Source of the DNA: Acrocarpospora catenulata
GTDB lineage: Bacteria > Actinomycetota > Actinomycetes > Streptosporangiales > Streptosporangiaceae
Assembly (NCBI RefSeq): GCF_018476525.1
Contig: NZ_JAHCST010000001.1
Location: forward strand, 188,069 to 252,068
DNA length: 64,000 nt
Direction: 5' to 3'
The notes under the pieces are model-generated. The model did no database searches. It was given only the letters and a program-made list of their open reading frames with translations, and was not told the origin of the DNA. Below, piece by piece: positions 23,123 through 32,838 of the stretch; the first letter of the stretch is position 1, and every line of letters begins with the position of its first letter. The translations under genes were made by a program, and so were the position numbers.

Positions 23123-26100
23123 ATGGGACAGCCGGTGGAATTTCGCATTCTTGGCCAGATTCAGGCCTTGTCCGAAAACGGCCCGATCGAGATCGGGTGG
23201 GCGCGAGAACGCCACATCCTGGCCATCCTGCTCCTCGCTCCCGGCCAGCCGGTACCGGTGAAGTCGCTCATCAGTCGTATATGGGACGATGATCAAGCGT
23301 CAAATGCGCGGTCCCAAATACATCAGAACGTCGCGCGGATCAGAAAGTGGCTGCCGAATGGTGGTGCGAATCTACGCAACCGGGCCGGCGCATACGTGCT
23401 GGACATCGCGGAGGAAAGTGTTGACCTGCACCGGTTCCGGATGCTGCGCGCTCGGGCTCGCGCCGTCCAGGCGACCGGCGACCGCGAGCAAGCCATTCGC
23501 CTGCTCCGCGAGGCGTCCCTCCTCTGGCGCGGAGAGCCCCTCTCCGGCCTCACCGGTTCATGGGCGGACCGCACGCGTGAGGTGATTGAGGAGGAGTTGC
23601 TCTCCGCCCTCATCGAACGCGCCGATCTCGAACTCCAGATCGGTCTCCACGCCGACCTTGTGGGCGAGCTGCGCGATCTCATTGTTCAGTACCCGCTCAA
23701 TGAACGGCTGGTCGAAATGCAGATGCTGGCCCTGTACCGCAGTGGCCGCCTTGCCGAGGCCTTGGCCGTCTACCGCGATACCCAGCGGCGCTTCCACGAC
23801 GAATTAGGCTCCGAAACCAGCCACAAACTGCGTGAACTTCATCAGCGTATCCTTCGCAGCGACCCGACCCTCCTCCCTCGGCCTCGTCTCGCTGCTCAGC
23901 CTCCCAGCGGCCTTCCCCGCGATGTGTTCAACTTCACCGGCAGAGCTGAGGAGATCTCCCAGCTGACCGCCATGGCCGCAGCCCGCGCTACGGCCGTCAC
24001 CGTTCTGCGAGTGGATGGAATGGCCGGCGTCGGGAAGTCGACCCTGGCCCTGCACGTGGCCCACATGCTGGCCCCGCGGTACGCGGACGGGCAGATTTAC
24101 CTCGATCTGTACGGTCACCGCAGTGAGAACGCCGCATTGGACCCATTTGACGCGCTCACCCGCCTGCTCCGTGCGATCGGCATACCGGGAGAGCGCATCC
24201 CGAAAAGTCTGGACGAGGGTGCCACCCTGTGGCGGACCGAACTGGCTCGTCGCCGCATGCTAATCGTGCTTGATGACGCGACCGGTCATGAGCAGATTCG
24301 CCACCTACTTCCCGGCGCTCCAGGCAGCTTGGTTTTGATCACCAGTAGGCGCCGACTGGCGGGTCTCGATGATGCGCCACCCCTGACCTTGAACCCACTG
24401 CCACATGACGATGCCATCACTCTGCTCGGGCGGATTATCGGTCCGCGACTCAGCCGAGAGACCGAGGATGTAGCGAAGGTCGTCGAGCTTTGCGGATACC
24501 TTCCACTCGCGATCGTCCTGGCCGGACAGCAATTCGGAGGCCGCACCTCCTGGCGGGTCAGCGATGTCGTTGCCCGGCTCAGTGAGAAGGGGCGCCGCCT
24601 CGCCGAACTCCGCGCTGAGAACCGTGAAGTCATCGCCGCCTTCGAATGCTCCTACCAGGAACTCGACAACCGCCACCGCCAGACCTTTCGCTCACTCGGT
24701 CTGCACCCCAGCCCCGAAATCACCATCGACTGTGCCGCCGCTCTCCTGTCCGAGGACCGTGCCACCACCGAACGCCTCCTTGATGGCATCCACGACCACC
24801 ACCTCATCACCGAACCAATCCGCGGCCGCTACTGTTTCCACGACCTGATCTGGGAGTACGCCCGCTCCCTCGCCGAAAACGACCCTGCGCCACAGCGCCG
24901 GGCAGCCATGGCCCGAGTTCTCGACTTCTATCTCCACCTAGCCGATCAAGCCGACCGGATGTTGCCTCCCTTCCGAGCACGCCCACATATCGAGATCGCC
25001 CATGTACCTCAGGTGAGACCCGAATTCCGCTCCGCTGACGAGGCGCGGGAATGGCTGGAGAAGGAAATGGACAACCTCATCCACCTCATCCGGTACGCAT
25101 CCGCAGACGGTTGGGCGCGGCATGCGACGCTGTTCCCTCATGTCCTCAGTCACTTCCTCGAAGCGGGGGGTAACTGGAAGGAGGCCACATACCTTCACGA
25201 GTTGGCCATCAGCGGGTGGCGGGAACTCGCGGACCAGCCAGGGCTGGCCCGTGCCCTGGCGGAGGCCTCGAAGGTGAACTGGCGTATTGGAAACTATGAG
25301 CAGGCGATTCGGTTCGCCACCGAGGGACTGGCCATTCGCCGTGCTTTGAACGACCAATCCGGGATCGCCGAGCTACTCGACCAGTTTGGCCGGATTTATT
25401 GGCACCGTGCCGATTTCGAAACGGCGCGCGAATATTGCCGGGAGGCGCTGAACATCAGAAAGATGCTCGGTGACCACCACGAGGAAGTGAACAGCCTAAA
25501 CCACCTGGCTATCTTGGCCTGGCACCTGGGCGATTACATTCAAGCCGCAGACCAGTTTCAGGAGGCGCTCCGGGTCAGTAAGGAGATCGGCGATGACCGC
25601 GGACAGATGATAACATTGAATAATGTGCAGGAGGTGGAGCTCCGATTAGGTCGGTACGCTTCCGCCAGGCGACATCTGGAGCAGGCCGCCGTGCTGGAAA
25701 GTGAAATGAGCAGGCAGCACCAGGCCACATGGCTGGCCAACTCCGGGAATCTGCGGCGGGAACTCGGTGAGTACAATAGTGCGCTTGACTTCTACCGAAA
25801 GGCGCTGCAGATCTACAATGAATTGGGTGATCGGCGAGCTAATTCCGAGATTCTCAATGAGACTGGATTCTGTTTGGGTAGCATGAACCGCGAGGGCGAA
25901 TCATTGATCCATCATCAACATGCGTTGACGGGAGCGTTGGAACTCTCGGATCGATACTTGGAGAGCAAGGCACTGTTCGGTCTTGGTGAGGTGCATCGAC
26001 GAGCTCACCGCCACAATGTCGCCTTGGAGCACTACCGGCGGGCGCTGGGTATCGCTCGCGACATCAAGGATATCTACCAGGAATCTTTGATATTGGATCG

Positions 26101-26245
26101 AATGGGACTATCCCTCTTCCATAGTCAGGAGCGCGCGGAGGCGGAGGCGTGCTGGCGGGAGGCGGCTACCAACTTCGACAGGTTGGGTGTGCCTGAGGCC
26201 AGGACAACACGTGCACGACTCGACCGATCCATAGATACAGGATAA
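23123..26245 (+). CDS. AfsR-like SARP regulator (wHTH-BTAD-NB-ARC-TPR)
   Basis: A 1,040-aa regulator. The OmpR-type winged helix and BTAD occupy residues 1-250 (VEFRILGQIQALSENGPIEI, ... LVEMQMLALYRSGRLAEALA). NB-ARC spans about 270-560 (Walker A VDGMAGVGKSTLALH, Walker B MLIVLDDATG), followed by winged-helix, linker and about eight TPR-like units to the end. This is the AfsR architecture: DNA binding at 11-bp direct repeats, gated by an ATPase and a sensor array. ATG 23123 is used, and no strong SD is seen. It is divergent from the transferase/PfkB operon and is its likely activator. Codon use is less GC-biased than in the core genes. Confidence 0.9.
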   Translation: MGQPVEFRILGQIQALSENGPIEIGWARERHILAILLLAPGQPVPVKSLISRIWDDDQASNARSQIHQNVARIRKWLPNGGANLRNRAGAYVLDIAEESVDLHRFRMLRARARAVQATGDREQAIRLLREASLLWRGEPLSGLTGSWADRTREVIEEELLSALIERADLELQIGLHADLVGELRDLIVQYPLNERLVEMQMLALYRSGRLAEALAVYRDTQRRFHDELGSETSHKLRELHQRILRSDPTLLPRPRLAAQPPSGLPRDVFNFTGRAEEISQLTAMAAARATAVTVLRVDGMAGVGKSTLALHVAHMLAPRYADGQIYLDLYGHRSENAALDPFDALTRLLRAIGIPGERIPKSLDEGATLWRTELARRRMLIVLDDATGHEQIRHLLPGAPGSLVLITSRRRLAGLDDAPPLTLNPLPHDDAITLLGRIIGPRLSRETEDVAKVVELCGYLPLAIVLAGQQFGGRTSWRVSDVVARLSEKGRRLAELRAENREVIAAFECSYQELDNRHRQTFRSLGLHPSPEITIDCAAALLSEDRATTERLLDGIHDHHLITEPIRGRYCFHDLIWEYARSLAENDPAPQRRAAMARVLDFYLHLADQADRMLPPFRARPHIEIAHVPQVRPEFRSADEAREWLEKEMDNLIHLIRYASADGWARHATLFPHVLSHFLEAGGNWKEATYLHELAISGWRELADQPGLARALAEASKVNWRIGNYEQAIRFATEGLAIRRALNDQSGIAELLDQFGRIYWHRADFETAREYCREALNIRKMLGDHHEEVNSLNHLAILAWHLGDYIQAADQFQEALRVSKEIGDDRGQMITLNNVQEVELRLGRYASARRHLEQAAVLESEMSRQHQATWLANSGNLRRELGEYNSALDFYRKALQIYNELGDRRANSEILNETGFCLGSMNREGESLIHHQHALTGALELSDRYLESKALFGLGEVHRRAHRHNVALEHYRRALGIARDIKDIYQESLILDRMGLSLFHSQERAEAEACWREAATNFDRLGVPEARTTRARLDRSIDTG

Positions 26246-26389
26246 ATCGGGCAGTGCATGTCGTTAACCTGCGGCTTTCACGGTGAATTTGAGCCAGCTT
26301 GATCGCCTACATGAGAAAAGCGCCTTTGAACTGGGAGGATAGGGCTTGTCTAGGGTCCAATCCGCGCCAGTTCAGAAGGCACTTTTCAC

Positions 26390-27237
26390 GTGAAGACTAT
26401 CGTCTCCCAGCGCAAGATCGTGGCGTCCGCCGACGGCTCGGGACTCATCTCGCAAGCCGGCGGGCTGCTGCTGGCAGAGACGCTGCGGGTCACCGGCCTG
26501 GGCAATGCGCTGTCGGCGCAGCTGGAGCGGTGGCGGCCATCACGAGCGATCCACGACCCCGGAAAGATCATCACCGACCTGGCCCTCACGCTGGCGTTGG
26601 GCGGGGACTGCCTGGCCGACATCGCGATACTGCGCACCCAGCCCGACCTGTTCGGACCCGTGGCATCCGATCCGACGGTGTCCCGGCTGATCGACCGGCT
26701 GGCCGCCGACCCCGCCCGCGCGCTCCAGGCGATCCGCACCGCCCGGGCCGCCGCCCGGCAGCGGGCCTGGTCACTGTCCGGGCAGGACGCATCCGGAACC
26801 GACGGCGAGCTGATCCCCCTCGACATCGACGCCACCATCGTCATCGCCCACTCCGACAAACAGCACGCCACACCGACCTGGAAGAAGACCTACGGCTTCC
26901 ACCCGCTGACCGTTTTCGCCGACCACGGTCCCGGCGCCGCCAGGGAGCCGCTGGCCATCATGCTCAGGCCCGGCAACGCCGGGTCCAACACCGCCGCCGA
27001 CCACATCGAGGTCACCCGCCTGGCCCCGGCCCAGCTCCCCAAACCGCGCCGGCGGCAGGTGCTGATCCACACCGACTCCGGCGGCGGCACCCACGAGTTC
27101 CTGTCCTGGCTGAACAAACCCGGCCGCCGGCTCGCCTACTCCATCGGGTTCACCCTCAGCGACGACATCGCCGCCGCGATCCTGGCTCTGCCTCCCGATG
27201 CGTGGACGCCCGCCTACGACGCCGACGGGCAGGTGCG
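26390..27237 (+). pseudogene. IS1380 transposase, N-terminal part
   Basis: About 282 codons from GTG 26390 encode the IS1380 N-terminus (VKTIVSQRKIVASADGSGLI) and the first DDE-region motifs (PLDIDATIVIAHSDKQHATP, VLIHTDSGGGTHEFLSWLNK). Similarity ends at DADGQVR (27238). The frame then runs into IS110 sequence and stops out of frame at 27259. The missing middle of about 50 codons was lost at the junction. Confidence 0.88.
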
Positions 27238-28239
27238 GCCTACCAGGTCTACGGGGTGAATCCGAAGCAGGCGGCTCGGCATCGTGAGCTGGTGTCGCTG
27301 TCGGGGGCCAAAAGCGACAAGGCCGACGCCCGCACTCTTGCGGACATGATCCGAACTCGTCGTCACCAGTTGCGCCCAGTCGCGGCCGACTCCAACGAGT
27401 GTGAGGCGGTGAAGGTCGTGGCCCGCGCTCACCAGACCATGATTTGGGAGCGGACCCGGCAGACACTCCGGCTACGGGCGGTCCTGCGCGACTACTTCCC
27501 CGCCGCCCTGGCCGCCTACGCGCCGCTGACGCTGACCGGGCCTGACGCCTTGGAACTGCTGGCCGAGGCCGCCGACCCTGTCAGCGCGGCCAAGCTGTCC
27601 ATCGCCCGGATCTCCGCTGTGCTCAAACGCTCCCGCCGCCGTGATGCCGCGGCTAAAGCCGCTGCGATCCGGGATGCGCTGTGCACCGAGCACCTGGGCC
27701 AATCCGAGATCGTCACGGGTGCCTACGCGGCCACAGTCCGGGCGACCGTGGCGGTCCTGCAGACCCTGAACTCGCAGATCAAGACATTGGAAGAGCAGGC
27801 CGAGGCGTATCTTGGTCGCCATCCGGACGCTGAGGTCTACCTCTCCCAGCCTGGCTTGGGCGTCATCACCAGCGCCCGGGTGCTCGCGGAGTTCGGCGAC
27901 GCGCCGGGCCGCTACACCAGCGCCAAGGCCCGCAAGAACTACGCCGGCACCAGCCCGATCACGCGCCAGTCGGGCAAGTCCAAAACAGTGCACGCTCGTT
28001 TCGTTCACAACGATCGTTTGGTGGACGCCCTTCACACGCAGGCCCTCTCAGCGGCCCGCCACGACGCCGGCGCCCGCGCCTACTACGACGAATTACGGGC
28101 CCGCGACATCAGCCACAACGCCGCCCTCCGCCAGGTCGGCAATCGCCTCGTCGGCATCTTGCACGGCTGCCTCAAAACCCACACCTACTACGATCAAGCA
28201 ACCGCCTGGTCGCATCGTTACAGCGGCCTCGCAGCTTGA
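27238..28239 (+). pseudogene. IS110 transposase lacking its N-terminus
   Basis: 334 codons from AYQVYGVNPKQAARHRELVS to the stop at 28239. The end of the DEDD domain (SGAKSDKADARTLADM) and the complete C-terminal transposase_20 region (YLSQPGLGVITSARVLAEFG, RKNYAGTSPITRQSGKS) are present. The first 90 or so residues, with the first Asp and Glu of the DEDD site, are missing, and there is no native start. It is in frame with a stretch upstream only by chance fusion. Confidence 0.88.
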
Positions 28240-28263
28240 CCATAAAGCTCATGGGGTGTCTGC

Positions 28264-28643
28264 TTCGTCACCAACACCCGGACCGTCAGCTCGCCGACCT
28301 GGAACTGCGGCACCGCCGCCGCGCCCGCTGCGAGGACCGCATCCGCGCCGCCAAGGACACCGGCCTGCGCAACCTGCCGCTGCACGACTTCACCCAGAAC
28401 CTGATCTGGTGCGAGATCGTCGCGCTGGCATGCGAACTGCTGGCCTGGATGCAGATGCTCGCCCTGCACGGACCGGCCCGCCGCTACGAACCCAAACGAC
28501 TGCGGCTGAGACTGTTCGCCGTCGCCGCCCGCCTGGTCCGCGGCGGCCGACGCCTCCGCCTGCGCATCACCGCACACTGGCCCTGGGCCGGCCACCTCGC
28601 CGCCGCCATCACCCGGCTACAAGCGCTCCCGGCTCCGACCTGA
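28264..28643 (+). pseudogene. IS1380 transposase, C-terminal part with frameshift
   Basis: IS1380 sequence resumes at FVTNTR (28264-28281). A frame change at about 28282-28284 then leads to QLADLELRHRRRARCEDRIR and LPLHDFTQNLIWCEIVALAC, and on to a proper C-terminus at 28643. The frameshift shows this part would be dead even without the IS110 insert. About 160 bp of non-coding right arm follow. Confidence 0.88.
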
Positions 28644-28808
28644 CCAGCACAAACCCGCCCCGACGACGAGAAGGGACACCCAGCGGGCCCGTGGAACCCC
28701 GCCCACCCGGCGCGACAGCCGGGCCACCAGACTGACCAAGACGGCGAAATCAACTCCCAGCCGAACCGCTCAGCCGACCAGACGAAGATCGTGAAACATC
28801 GAGGTTAA

Positions 28809-29248
28809 TGAGGTTACTTGTCTTACTCTTCCGCATTCGATGTGATTACCGTTGGGTAGTTGAGCTTTTCTGGGTTGGACAAAATGTGTGCCTGGTCCGG
28901 CCGTTAATCGCCGTGGACGACACTCCAGCAGTCGTCGAGGTTCGCGCATTCGACCATATGGTTGATTTCGACTGTCACATATTCCCCCAAACTCCTCACC
29001 GGCCAGGAATTTTGCCAGGTCAACTTAGGTCTGCCTGTAGAACTGTGCCGCGAACGTTCACTGTTACGGCTGGTCCGTACACCTCGTAGCGATCACGGCG
29101 CTGGAGCCGGCAATCGTGTTTGGTGGTGGATTCGGGAAGATCATTAAAAGACAGGGTAGAGAACTTGAGCCCTTCGATTGTATTGTGAGGCTGGCAACTC
29201 TGGATGAGCGCCATCTCTGGCGTATCATCCAGAAGTCGCCAAATTGGC
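28809..29248. other. Relatively AT-rich stretch with no supported gene
   Basis: Between the IS1380 right end and the small gene at 29249 there is no frame with an RBS and good codon use. A minus-strand frame (29020-29280) ends in CRLQRRDRYEVYGPAVTVNV and reads somewhat like a protein, but it lacks an RBS and overlaps the small gene. It could be the remnant of a gene cut off by the IS insertion. Confidence 0.4.
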
Positions 29249-29401
29249 TCAGCTGGCCAACTGTGTGGATGTAACGGCATTCCTGTGTTCGTCAGAGTAG
29301 GAGTTCATGGCGGTAGTGGTGGTGGCTGCCGTCATGAATACTGTCGCGCAGATGAGCGCCCTGACCAGCAGGGTCTTGATCTTCCCCGGTTCGGAGGGCA
29401 T
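29249..29401 (-). CDS. 50-aa secreted or membrane-anchored peptide
   Basis: ATG 29401 follows CAGGAGACGT, a good SD. The product is KIKTLLVRALICATVFMTAA-like at its N-terminus (after MPSEPG), a clear signal or anchor helix, with a short polar tail (NSYSDEHRNAVTSTQLAS). It could be a secreted peptide. It lies alone between the IS element and the LacI gene, in lower-GC DNA. No family is recognised. Confidence 0.45.
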   Translation of the reverse strand: MPSEPGKIKTLLVRALICATVFMTAATTTTAMNSYSDEHRNAVTSTQLAS

Positions 29402-29682
29402 ACGTCTCCTGAGTGCTGAAATATCTATAGCAGGAAGCGTGCGTGACACTCTTCCCTCTTCCGCTGGATGATCATAGAGCGGTCGGGCCTCCTATGGGGG
29501 TCAACTGCAGCACTTTATTGGTCCGCAACGATGGCTGTTTTTATGGGGCTGGGTCATTTTCTATACAAGTGAGGTCGGATGCCCGATCTTGCTCTCGCGC
29601 TGGCTAGGCGAACGAGACGTTGCTCACCGCGCTGGAGACCTGCTCCAGTGCTTGGGCGCCGTGGTCCCCGCGCCAGACACCT

Positions 29683-29705
29683 CTAGCGCCCATCAGCGGC
29701 GCTAG
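29683..29705 (+). promoter_or_regulatory. CTAGCGCC/GGCGCTAG inverted repeat
   Basis: Perfect 8-bp arms at 29683-29690 and 29698-29705 with a 7-base spacer, immediately before the LacI-type palindrome. It could be a second operator or a hairpin insulating the promoter. Confidence 0.4.
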
Positions 29706-29708
29706 CAT

Positions 29709-29722
29709 GGAGAGCGCTCTCC
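29709..29722 (+). promoter_or_regulatory. LacI-type operator GGAGAGCGCTCTCC
   Basis: A perfect 14-bp palindrome with the central CG typical of LacI-family operators (compare CebR, TGGGAGCGCTCCCA). It is 24 bp before the lacI-family start codon, so autoregulation is likely. Confidence 0.75.
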
Positions 29723-29745
29723 CGTTGATGGGTTAGAGTTCTCCC

Positions 29746-30771
29746 ATGAGGGAAGATCGCCCGGCCTCGCCCACTCTTGAGGACGTCGCCAGGGCTGCGG
29801 GGGTCTCTCGCGCCACCGTCTCCAGGGTCATCAACGGGATCCGAAACGTCGACCCGAGTATCCAAGAGACCGTACGCCAGGCGGTCGCGGCCGTCGGCTA
29901 CGTGCCCAACCGGGCGGCCAGATCACTGGTCACCGGCAGGACCGGGTCCATCGCCCTGGTCGTCTCGGGGGCGGGGCAGTTCTTCGCCCGGGTGTTCACC
30001 GATCCGTTCTTCGGGCGGGTGGTGAGCGGGATATCGGGGCATCTGCGGCCGCTGGGCGTGCATCTGGTCCTGATGCTGGCCGAGGCCGCCGACGCGCGGG
30101 CCCAGGTGGTCGACTACCTGAGACAGGGGCACGTGGACGGCGCCATCCTGGTCTCCACCCACGCCGAGGATCCCCTCCCGGCCCAGCTGGTGGAGTCCGG
30201 CCCGCCGGTGGTGCTCTTCGCGCGGCCCGCCCAGCCGATCAGGATCAGTTATGTGGACGTCGCGCACAGCACCGGAGCCCGGCTGGCCGCCGACCATCTG
30301 GTGGCTCGCGGCTGCCAGCGGGTGGCCACCATCTCCGGCCCCCTGGACGTGCCCGCCAGCCTGGAACGGCTCTCCGGGTTCCGGGAGGCGATGGCCAGGC
30401 ACGGGTACGCGTACCTGCCCAGTGTGGAGGGGAACTTCACCCAGGAGAGCGGCGAACTGGCGATGGAGCGCCTGCTCGCCGAGCACCCCGACATCGACGG
30501 CCTGTTCGCCGGGAACGACCTGATGGCGCAGGGCGCGCTGGTGGTCGCCCAGGCGCACGGCCGCCGGGTCCCGGAGGACCTCGCGGTGGTCGGCTTCGAC
30601 GACAGCAGCGCCGCCACCGCCTGCCGTCCGCCGCTCACCACCGTGCGCCACCCGGTCGAGGACATGTCCGCCGAGATGGCCCGCCTGCTGCTCGCCCACA
30701 TCGACGATCCGGCCCGCCGCGTCACATCAGTGATCTTCGAGCCGGAGTTGATCATCCGCGAGTCCGCTTAG
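29746..30771 (+). CDS. LacI-family transcriptional regulator
   Basis: A 341-aa repressor. The N-terminal HTH (LEDVARAAGVSRATVSRVIN) with its hinge helix (YVPNRAARSLVTGR) is followed by a periplasmic-binding-type ligand domain ending in the usual VGFDDSSAATACRPPLTTVR. The ligand is presumably a sugar. No sugar transporter or hydrolase is adjacent: downstream is a convergent gene 19 bp away, and upstream is island DNA. It may therefore act in trans or only on itself through the 14-bp palindrome. Confidence 0.93.
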   Translation: MREDRPASPTLEDVARAAGVSRATVSRVINGIRNVDPSIQETVRQAVAAVGYVPNRAARSLVTGRTGSIALVVSGAGQFFARVFTDPFFGRVVSGISGHLRPLGVHLVLMLAEAADARAQVVDYLRQGHVDGAILVSTHAEDPLPAQLVESGPPVVLFARPAQPIRISYVDVAHSTGARLAADHLVARGCQRVATISGPLDVPASLERLSGFREAMARHGYAYLPSVEGNFTQESGELAMERLLAEHPDIDGLFAGNDLMAQGALVVAQAHGRRVPEDLAVVGFDDSSAATACRPPLTTVRHPVEDMSAEMARLLLAHIDDPARRVTSVIFEPELIIRESA

Positions 30772-30790
30772 GCGGGCCGGGCCGCAGCGG

Positions 30791-31873
30791 TCAGGTCGCC
30801 TCCAGGACGCGGGTGGCGCGGGCGCCGCGCACCCGGCCGACGCGGTCGGCCTCCGCCTCCAGGGCCGGGCGGGGGAGAGGTTCGAACGCGGTGACCGTGA
30901 GGTCCAGGACGTTCTTGCCCGCCATCTTGGCCCGCCAGGTCCCGGCGATCTCCCCGTTCAGCAGGACCGCGCCGGGATTGCCGAGAATGCGCCAGATCTC
31001 GGACTGCCGGGCCTTCTCGGGCACCAGCAGCGTGCGGTCCCTGGCCTGCAGGTACGGATCGGACGGCGGCAGCAGCCGGAGCAGCCGGGGGCTCGGCGCC
31101 TCGCGCAGGGCGGGCACCCGTTCGGCGGGCAGCCAGGCCTTGCGCCCGTCGATCCGGATCTCGGCCAGGTCCTTCGGCCACATGCGTTTGACCTCGGTGA
31201 GCGTGGTGCCCAGGAACTTGGCCGCCTCGGCCGGGGTGGCCGGGCCGAGCAGGGTCAGGTACGCGCGGACCACCGACTCCGGGGCCACCGACCGGGTGGG
31301 CACGGCCGGCCGGTGCGTGGCCGGGGCCAGCGTGGTGGCCGAGCCCTGCGGCGTCAGCCGTACCCCGGCGGCCAGGCCGACCTGCTGGAACAGGGCGCCG
31401 GAGATGTGCTGCGCGGAGCAGCCCCGGCACCAGTAGGTGAGGCACTCCGGGATCTGGGCGCTGACCGCCTTGCTCACCTCGCCCTTGGACATCGGCTGGA
31501 TGACCACGTCGTGCATGGCCTTGGCCGCCGAGCGGAAGGCGGCCAGGCCGAGCTTGGCGCCCTCCTTGATCTGCGCGGTCGCGATCCGGGCTGTCGCGTC
31601 CGCGTCGCTGACCGGCCAGAGCGCGGCGGCCAGCGCGGGGAGGTCGGACGTGCGGTGCAGGTGCGGCGCGCCCCTGGTGGACCAGACCAGGGTGAGCGCC
31701 GAGTCCTCCGGGTCGGCCGAGGTGCGGGCCGACACGGCCTGCCGGGCCGACCCGTACGGAGTGTCCTGGACGCCCAGGTCCAGGACGGCGAGTTCGCTGG
31801 GGGGAAGAGCGGTGCGGTCAAGCTGTTGCGCCGCGACGCGGTAGGCCAGCACCTGGCGCCGATCCACGTTCAT
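30791..31873 (-). CDS. Winged-helix DNA-binding domain protein (HTH_42, AlkZ-like)
   Basis: A 360-aa member of the HTH_42 family (PF06224), which includes the AlkZ DNA glycosylases of Streptomyces that unhook interstrand crosslinks. The N-terminus reads VDRRQVLAYRVAAQQLDR, a shared opening of the family. The winged-helix repeats run through LTLLGPATPAEAAKFLGTTL, and the C-terminus has LNGEIAGTWRAKMAGKNVLD. ATG 31873 overlaps the stop of DUF3152 by 4 bp. Glycosylase activity is possible but not shown by sequence alone. Confidence 0.8.
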   Translation of the reverse strand: MNVDRRQVLAYRVAAQQLDRTALPPSELAVLDLGVQDTPYGSARQAVSARTSADPEDSALTLVWSTRGAPHLHRTSDLPALAAALWPVSDADATARIATAQIKEGAKLGLAAFRSAAKAMHDVVIQPMSKGEVSKAVSAQIPECLTYWCRGCSAQHISGALFQQVGLAAGVRLTPQGSATTLAPATHRPAVPTRSVAPESVVRAYLTLLGPATPAEAAKFLGTTLTEVKRMWPKDLAEIRIDGRKAWLPAERVPALREAPSPRLLRLLPPSDPYLQARDRTLLVPEKARQSEIWRILGNPGAVLLNGEIAGTWRAKMAGKNVLDLTVTAFEPLPRPALEAEADRVGRVRGARATRVLEAT

Positions 31874-32646
31874 AGCTCCGACCTTAGCCGTCCCGGGTGG
31901 GGCCAGGGGTTGGGCTCGCACGACCCGACCGACTTGGTCTGCTGGACCATGACGGGCGCGAGCTTGCCCTTGCCTGGGCACTGCTTATGGCCGTGGCCGA
32001 GGCTGTGGCCGACCTCGTGGTTGATCAGGTACTCGCGGTAGGAGGCCAGGTCCTTGCCGTAGCTGTCCGCGCCCTCGTTCCAGCGCATCGCGTTGATCAC
32101 CGCGCGGGTGCCGTTGAAGCAGGACAGCCGCCCGGCGGTCTGGAGCGGGAAGCACTGGTCGTCGACCTGGACCGGGCTGGACAGCGACACCCGGACCGTG
32201 ACCGGACCCGAGGTGACCCGCTTGAACCGGCCCCAGCCCCGCGGGTCGTTGAGGATCCGGTGCACCTCGTCGGCGAAGTCGTCCCCGGAGTACGGCAGGC
32301 CCTGCTCCACCTCCACGATGTACCGGTAGAGCGGCCCTTCACCCTTCGGCGCGTCCGCCTTGTGGCGGACCGTGACGTACTTGCCGTTCGCGTGGTTCGG
32401 CACGGTGACCCGGGCGGGCTGCACCCGGCCGTTCACCACCTGCCGCTTGTCCGGCCGCACCCCCTCCCGTGCCTTCAGCACCTCCGGCTGGGCGGGCACG
32501 GCCAGTCCGGCCGGCGCCGGTCGCGCCTGCGGCGTGGTCGCCGCCACCGGCTCGTGCGCCGGCTGCTGGCGTGCGATCAGTACGGCCCCGCCGGCCACGC
32601 CCACAGCGAGGATCCCCGCCGCCGCGAACAGGAAACGATGGTCCAC
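31870..32646 (-). CDS. DUF3152 secreted metalloprotease-like protein
   Basis: A 258-aa protein with an N-terminal signal anchor (HRFLFAAAGILAVGVAGGAV) and a Pro/Ala-rich linker, followed by the DUF3152 domain with a metzincin-like zinc motif (NHEVGHSLGHGH). GTG 32646 is chosen because GGGGAGAG lies just upstream. Two cysteines (DDQCFPL and LSCFNG) could form a disulfide. It is probably exported and membrane-tethered. The gene is coupled to the downstream winged-helix gene by a 4-bp overlap. Confidence 0.85.
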   Translation of the reverse strand: MDHRFLFAAAGILAVGVAGGAVLIARQQPAHEPVAATTPQARPAPAGLAVPAQPEVLKAREGVRPDKRQVVNGRVQPARVTVPNHANGKYVTVRHKADAPKGEGPLYRYIVEVEQGLPYSGDDFADEVHRILNDPRGWGRFKRVTSGPVTVRVSLSSPVQVDDQCFPLQTAGRLSCFNGTRAVINAMRWNEGADSYGKDLASYREYLINHEVGHSLGHGHKQCPGKGKLAPVMVQQTKSVGSCEPNPWPHPGRLRSEL

Positions 32647-32838
32647 AAGCTCTCCCCAACCCCCACGATCTATCCCCAGGGCACAGATCATAACGGGAAA
32701 ACGATCACATCATTGGCCCCGCACGCTGGCGTTTCTTCCCTTGGCGAAACTTGACGTATCTGTTTTCCCCGGAAAAGCGCCGCGAGTCCGACATTTCCGA
32801 ACTACAGTCGATTGTTATCGGGCGGTTATGGAGGAAGT

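Larger units (their letters stand above)
26268..28804 (+). mobile_element. IS1380-family element with TTAA duplication, interrupted by an IS110 fragment
   Basis: The element begins CCTGCGGCTTTCACGG (26268) and ends CGTGAAACATCGAGG (28804). These are imperfect terminal inverted repeats (CCT-N5-TTTCACG shared). Both sides are flanked by TTAA (26264-26267 and 28805-28808), a target duplication of the length IS1380 elements make. Inside are the two ends of an IS1380 transposase separated by about 1 kb of IS110 transposase. An inverted repeat (26315-26334 with 26367-26387) precedes the transposase start. Both transposases are broken, so the element should not move on its own. Confidence 0.85.

Noticed and set aside
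26299-28239. Single 646-aa transposase
   Set aside because: It joins two unrelated families. Its first part is an out-of-frame shadow of the IS1380 gene, and only the IS110 part is a true reading frame.
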